A stretch of DNA of 8,213 nucleotides. Origin: Sulfurospirillaceae bacterium. Lineage in GTDB: Bacteria; Campylobacterota; Campylobacteria; Campylobacterales; Sulfurospirillaceae. Positions 6,250 through 8,213 of this stretch are shown here, piece after piece. The stretch is taken from positions 1-8,213 of the forward strand of contig JAQWCT010000116.1 of assembly GCA_028705785.1 (NCBI GenBank). The letters run 5' to 3'. Below the pieces are notes generated by a model. The model did not search any database, was not told the origin of the DNA, and saw only the letters and a list, made by a program, of their open reading frames with translations. A program made the translations under genes and the position numbers. The number at the start of each line of letters is the position of its first letter. Positions within the stretch are counted from its first letter, which is position 1.

Positions 6250-7560
6250 ATGAAAAAGTTAATCATAAGCTGGATGTTTTTTTTGGGAATAGCATGTATG
6301 ACAACCTCTCTTATGGCAAGTGATATTGCTAAAGAGGATCTCAATAAAGACTACAAATCTAAAAGTGTGAGTGAACTATTTTCTTCCTTGTATGAATCAA
6401 CAGGCCTCAATGCCATGATTAATCCTCAAGAAGGATTGGTAAGTCATGGATTAAAGGTTTCAACCTTTAACCAAGGTGCTGGAAGAGTCGTTATGATTGC
6501 TATTTGTTTTACGCTTTTTTATCTTGCAATTGCGAAAGGGTTTGAGCCTTTGTTGCTCATTCCTATCGCTTTTGGAGGTTTTTTAGCCAATATCCCTGTT
6601 GCAGACATTGCAGGACCTGAGGGATTTTTAGGTATTTTGTTTAATATAGGCATTAGTACAGGACTTTTTCCACTCCTGATTTTTATGGGTGTTGGGGCAA
6701 TGACAGATTTTGGTCCACTCATTGCCAATCCTAAAACAGCACTTTTAGGCGGTGCAGCACAATTGGGTATTTTTGGTACTATCGTTGGGGCAGCAGTCTT
6801 AACTGAGTATACAGGATTTATCAATTTTTCACTCAAAGATGCTTGCGCCATAGGTATTATTGGAGGTGCAGATGGTCCAACTTCTATCTTTGTAGCCACA
6901 AGGCTTGCACCTGAATTGTTAGGTGCTATCGCAGTTGCTGCTTACTCGTACATGGCATTAGTGCCTATTATTCAACCTCCTATTATGAGAGCGTTGACAA
7001 GTAAGGAAGAGCGACTCATTAAAATGGAACAATTGCGAGAAGTTTCTAAACTCGAAAAAATCATATTTCCTTTAACCATTATGGTTTTATGTATTATTAT
7101 TTTACCTGATGCTACACCTCTTATTGGGGCACTTGCTTTTGGTAATTTTGCACGAGAATCAGGCGTCATTAAAAGGCTTTCTGAGACAATGGAAAATGCA
7201 CTAATTAACATTGTGACAATTTTCTTAGGATTATCTGTTGGCTCAAAACTCGCAGCTGAAAAGTTTTTAGTTCCTGAAACGCTAGGAATCTTGTTCTTAG
7301 GACTCATCGCTTTTGCTATGGGAACAGCGGGTGGTGTTATCATGGCTCAAATTATGAATAAATTTAGTAAACAAAAAATCAACCCTCTTATTGGTTCAGC
7401 TGGTGTGAGCGCTGTTCCTATGGCGGCTCGTGTGTCGAATAAAGAGGGAATGAAGGAAGACCCAACAAATATGCTCTTAATGCATGCAATGGGTCCAAAT
7501 GTAGCCGGTGTTATTGGCTCTGCAGTTGCAGCTGGTGTCTTGCTGTCAATTTTTAAATAA
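6250..7560 (+). CDS. oadB: Oxaloacetate decarboxylase beta subunit, Na+ pump (OadB)
   Basis: This 436-residue inner-membrane protein releases CO2 from carboxybiotin and couples this to Na+ export. Residues shown to matter in Klebsiella OadB are all present, shifted by five: D208 in GGADGPTS, Y234 in AYSYMAL, N378, G382 and S387 in NPLIGSAGVSAVP, R394 in MAARV and N417 in MGPNVAGVIGS. Hydrophobic helices run from about residue 78 to the end. Unusually, a signal-like segment (residues 1-23, two Lys then a hydrophobic core ending SLMA-SD) and a polar stretch (24-75) precede the first canonical helix. The loop after IPVADIAG is shorter than in enterobacterial OadB as I remember it, so total length is near the family norm of about 430. 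AAAAGG at 6239-6244 overlaps the oadA stop and lies five bases before the ATG, suggesting translational coupling. Related GcdB and MmdB pumps are alternatives, but the OadA neighbour decides. Confidence 0.93.
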   Translation: MKKLIISWMFFLGIACMTTSLMASDIAKEDLNKDYKSKSVSELFSSLYESTGLNAMINPQEGLVSHGLKVSTFNQGAGRVVMIAICFTLFYLAIAKGFEPLLLIPIAFGGFLANIPVADIAGPEGFLGILFNIGISTGLFPLLIFMGVGAMTDFGPLIANPKTALLGGAAQLGIFGTIVGAAVLTEYTGFINFSLKDACAIGIIGGADGPTSIFVATRLAPELLGAIAVAAYSYMALVPIIQPPIMRALTSKEERLIKMEQLREVSKLEKIIFPLTIMVLCIIILPDATPLIGALAFGNFARESGVIKRLSETMENALINIVTIFLGLSVGSKLAAEKFLVPETLGILFLGLIAFAMGTAGGVIMAQIMNKFSKQKINPLIGSAGVSAVPMAARVSNKEGMKEDPTNMLLMHAMGPNVAGVIGSAVAAGVLLSIFK

Positions 7561-7584
7561 AACTCTGTTGGAGATAAAATAGCT

Positions 7585-8213
7585 ATGTCAAAGATTAATG
7601 AAATAGAAAAATTAGGACTAAGTAATATAGGAAAGGTTTACTATAACTTGAGTTATGATGAACTTTTCGCCCATGAAGTGAAGAATAATGAGGGATATGT
7701 CACCAGTAATGGCACTTTTAGTGTTGATACAGGTATCTTTACAGGACGAAGCCCGAAAGATAAATATTTTGTCGACCAAGATCCCTCAAATAAGTATATT
7801 TCTTGGGGGAGAATCAATCATAAAGCAACTAAAGAGACATTTGAAAAGCTTTTTGACAAAGTTAAAAAACAACTTTCCAATAAAGATATTTACATTCAAG
7901 ATGCTTTTAGTGGCGGAAGTTTAGGAAGTCGAAAAAGTATTAGAGTGGTGACTGAAATCGCGTGGCAAGCACATTTTGTTAAAAATATGTTTATTCGTCC
8001 GACGGAAAAAGAGCTTGAAAGCTTTAGACCAGATTTTACCCTTTACAATGCGTGTAAGATTTCTAATGAAGAGTATAAAGAACAAGGACTTCATTCCGAT
8101 GTTTTTGTGGTTTTTAATGTGGAAGAAAATATTGCTATTATCGGTGGAACTTGGTATGGTGGAGAGATCAAAAAGGGTATTTTCTCGATGATGAACTACT
8201 GGTTACCATTAGA
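7585..8213 (+). CDS. pckA: ATP-dependent phosphoenolpyruvate carboxykinase, 3' end missing
   Basis: The frame is open from the ATG at 7585 to the window edge, giving 209 residues that begin MSKINEIEKLGL; a full ATP-type PckA has about 530. It converts oxaloacetate and ATP to PEP, ADP and CO2 in the cytoplasm, the first step of gluconeogenesis from organic acids. Diagnostic motifs are TGIFTGRSPKDKYFV (49-63, with substrate-binding R55), IRVVTEIAWQAHF followed by MFIRPT (119-140), and GGTWYGGEIKKGIFSMMNYWLPL (187-209), containing Y191, K196 and K197 of the active site. The P-loop and the rest lie beyond the edge. GGAG at 7570-7573 is 11 bases before the ATG, a slightly long spacing. It follows oadB by 24 bases with no terminator, so it is the fourth gene of the operon. 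In C. jejuni, from memory, pckA is likewise beside pycB. Confidence 0.95.
   Translation, partial: MSKINEIEKLGLSNIGKVYYNLSYDELFAHEVKNNEGYVTSNGTFSVDTGIFTGRSPKDKYFVDQDPSNKYISWGRINHKATKETFEKLFDKVKKQLSNKDIYIQDAFSGGSLGSRKSIRVVTEIAWQAHFVKNMFIRPTEKELESFRPDFTLYNACKISNEEYKEQGLHSDVFVVFNVEENIAIIGGTWYGGEIKKGIFSMMNYWLPL

Noticed and set aside
6519..7343. Two long open frames on the minus strand (6519-6899 and 6972-7343, 126 and 123 residues)
   Set aside because: Both lie wholly inside oadB, whose catalytic motifs are intact. The translations are low-complexity Pro/Ser/Lys-rich sequences typical of the antisense of membrane protein codons, with no supported start.
7575..7580. TAAAAT in the oadB-pckA gap as a promoter -10 element
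   Set aside because: It lies only four bases before the pckA ATG, which would need a leaderless mRNA, and the tight gap argues for co-transcription with oadB.
7688..8191. Two plus-strand frames (7688-7924 and 7976-8191) that look like small genes
   Set aside because: They are out-of-frame shadows of pckA, whose true frame from 7585 stays open to the edge and carries the family motifs.

Overview
The window most likely comes from a member of the Campylobacterota (former Epsilonproteobacteria), with Sulfurospirillum or a close relative as my best guess. The grounds are AT-rich sequence (roughly 37% GC by eye), AAGG-type ribosome binding sites, a T-tract-rich promoter region without a clear -35 box, and an OadA/PycB protein of the Campylobacter type lying next to pckA. 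No search was run, so the genus is inference.

All genes are on the plus strand and the coding is dense. From the left: the 3' part of a TRAP transporter large permease (1-1001); a strong hairpin terminator followed by phased T-tracts and a probable promoter (1004-1120); a large FAD and Fe-S 2-hydroxyacid (lactate-type) dehydrogenase (1167-4007); a 159-base gap with a hairpin and a probable extended -10 promoter; then a tight operon oadG-oadA-oadB-pckA (4167 to beyond the right edge), with gaps of only 18, 10 and 24 bases. The pckA reading frame starts at 7585 and is open to the end of the window.

Together the genes describe uptake and oxidation of a short organic acid and its entry into central metabolism. 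The TRAP carrier could import a 2-hydroxy or 2-oxo acid, and the membrane-associated dehydrogenase would oxidise lactate or a similar acid to pyruvate, passing electrons to the quinone pool. The oadGAB-pckA operon controls the oxaloacetate node: the biotin-dependent Na+-pumping decarboxylase converts oxaloacetate to pyruvate, while ATP-dependent PEP carboxykinase converts it to PEP.

The most unexplained signal is a short near-palindromic word, TACATGTAAAG. It occurs five times on the plus strand in 8.2 kb: twice as the arms of the first terminator and three times within the last 550 bases of oadA, in two different reading frames. This resembles the distribution of DNA uptake or other genome-wide signal sequences. 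I see no CRISPR array, tRNA, rRNA, insertion sequence or defence system here. Otherwise the window is ordinary core metabolism with some unusual details.
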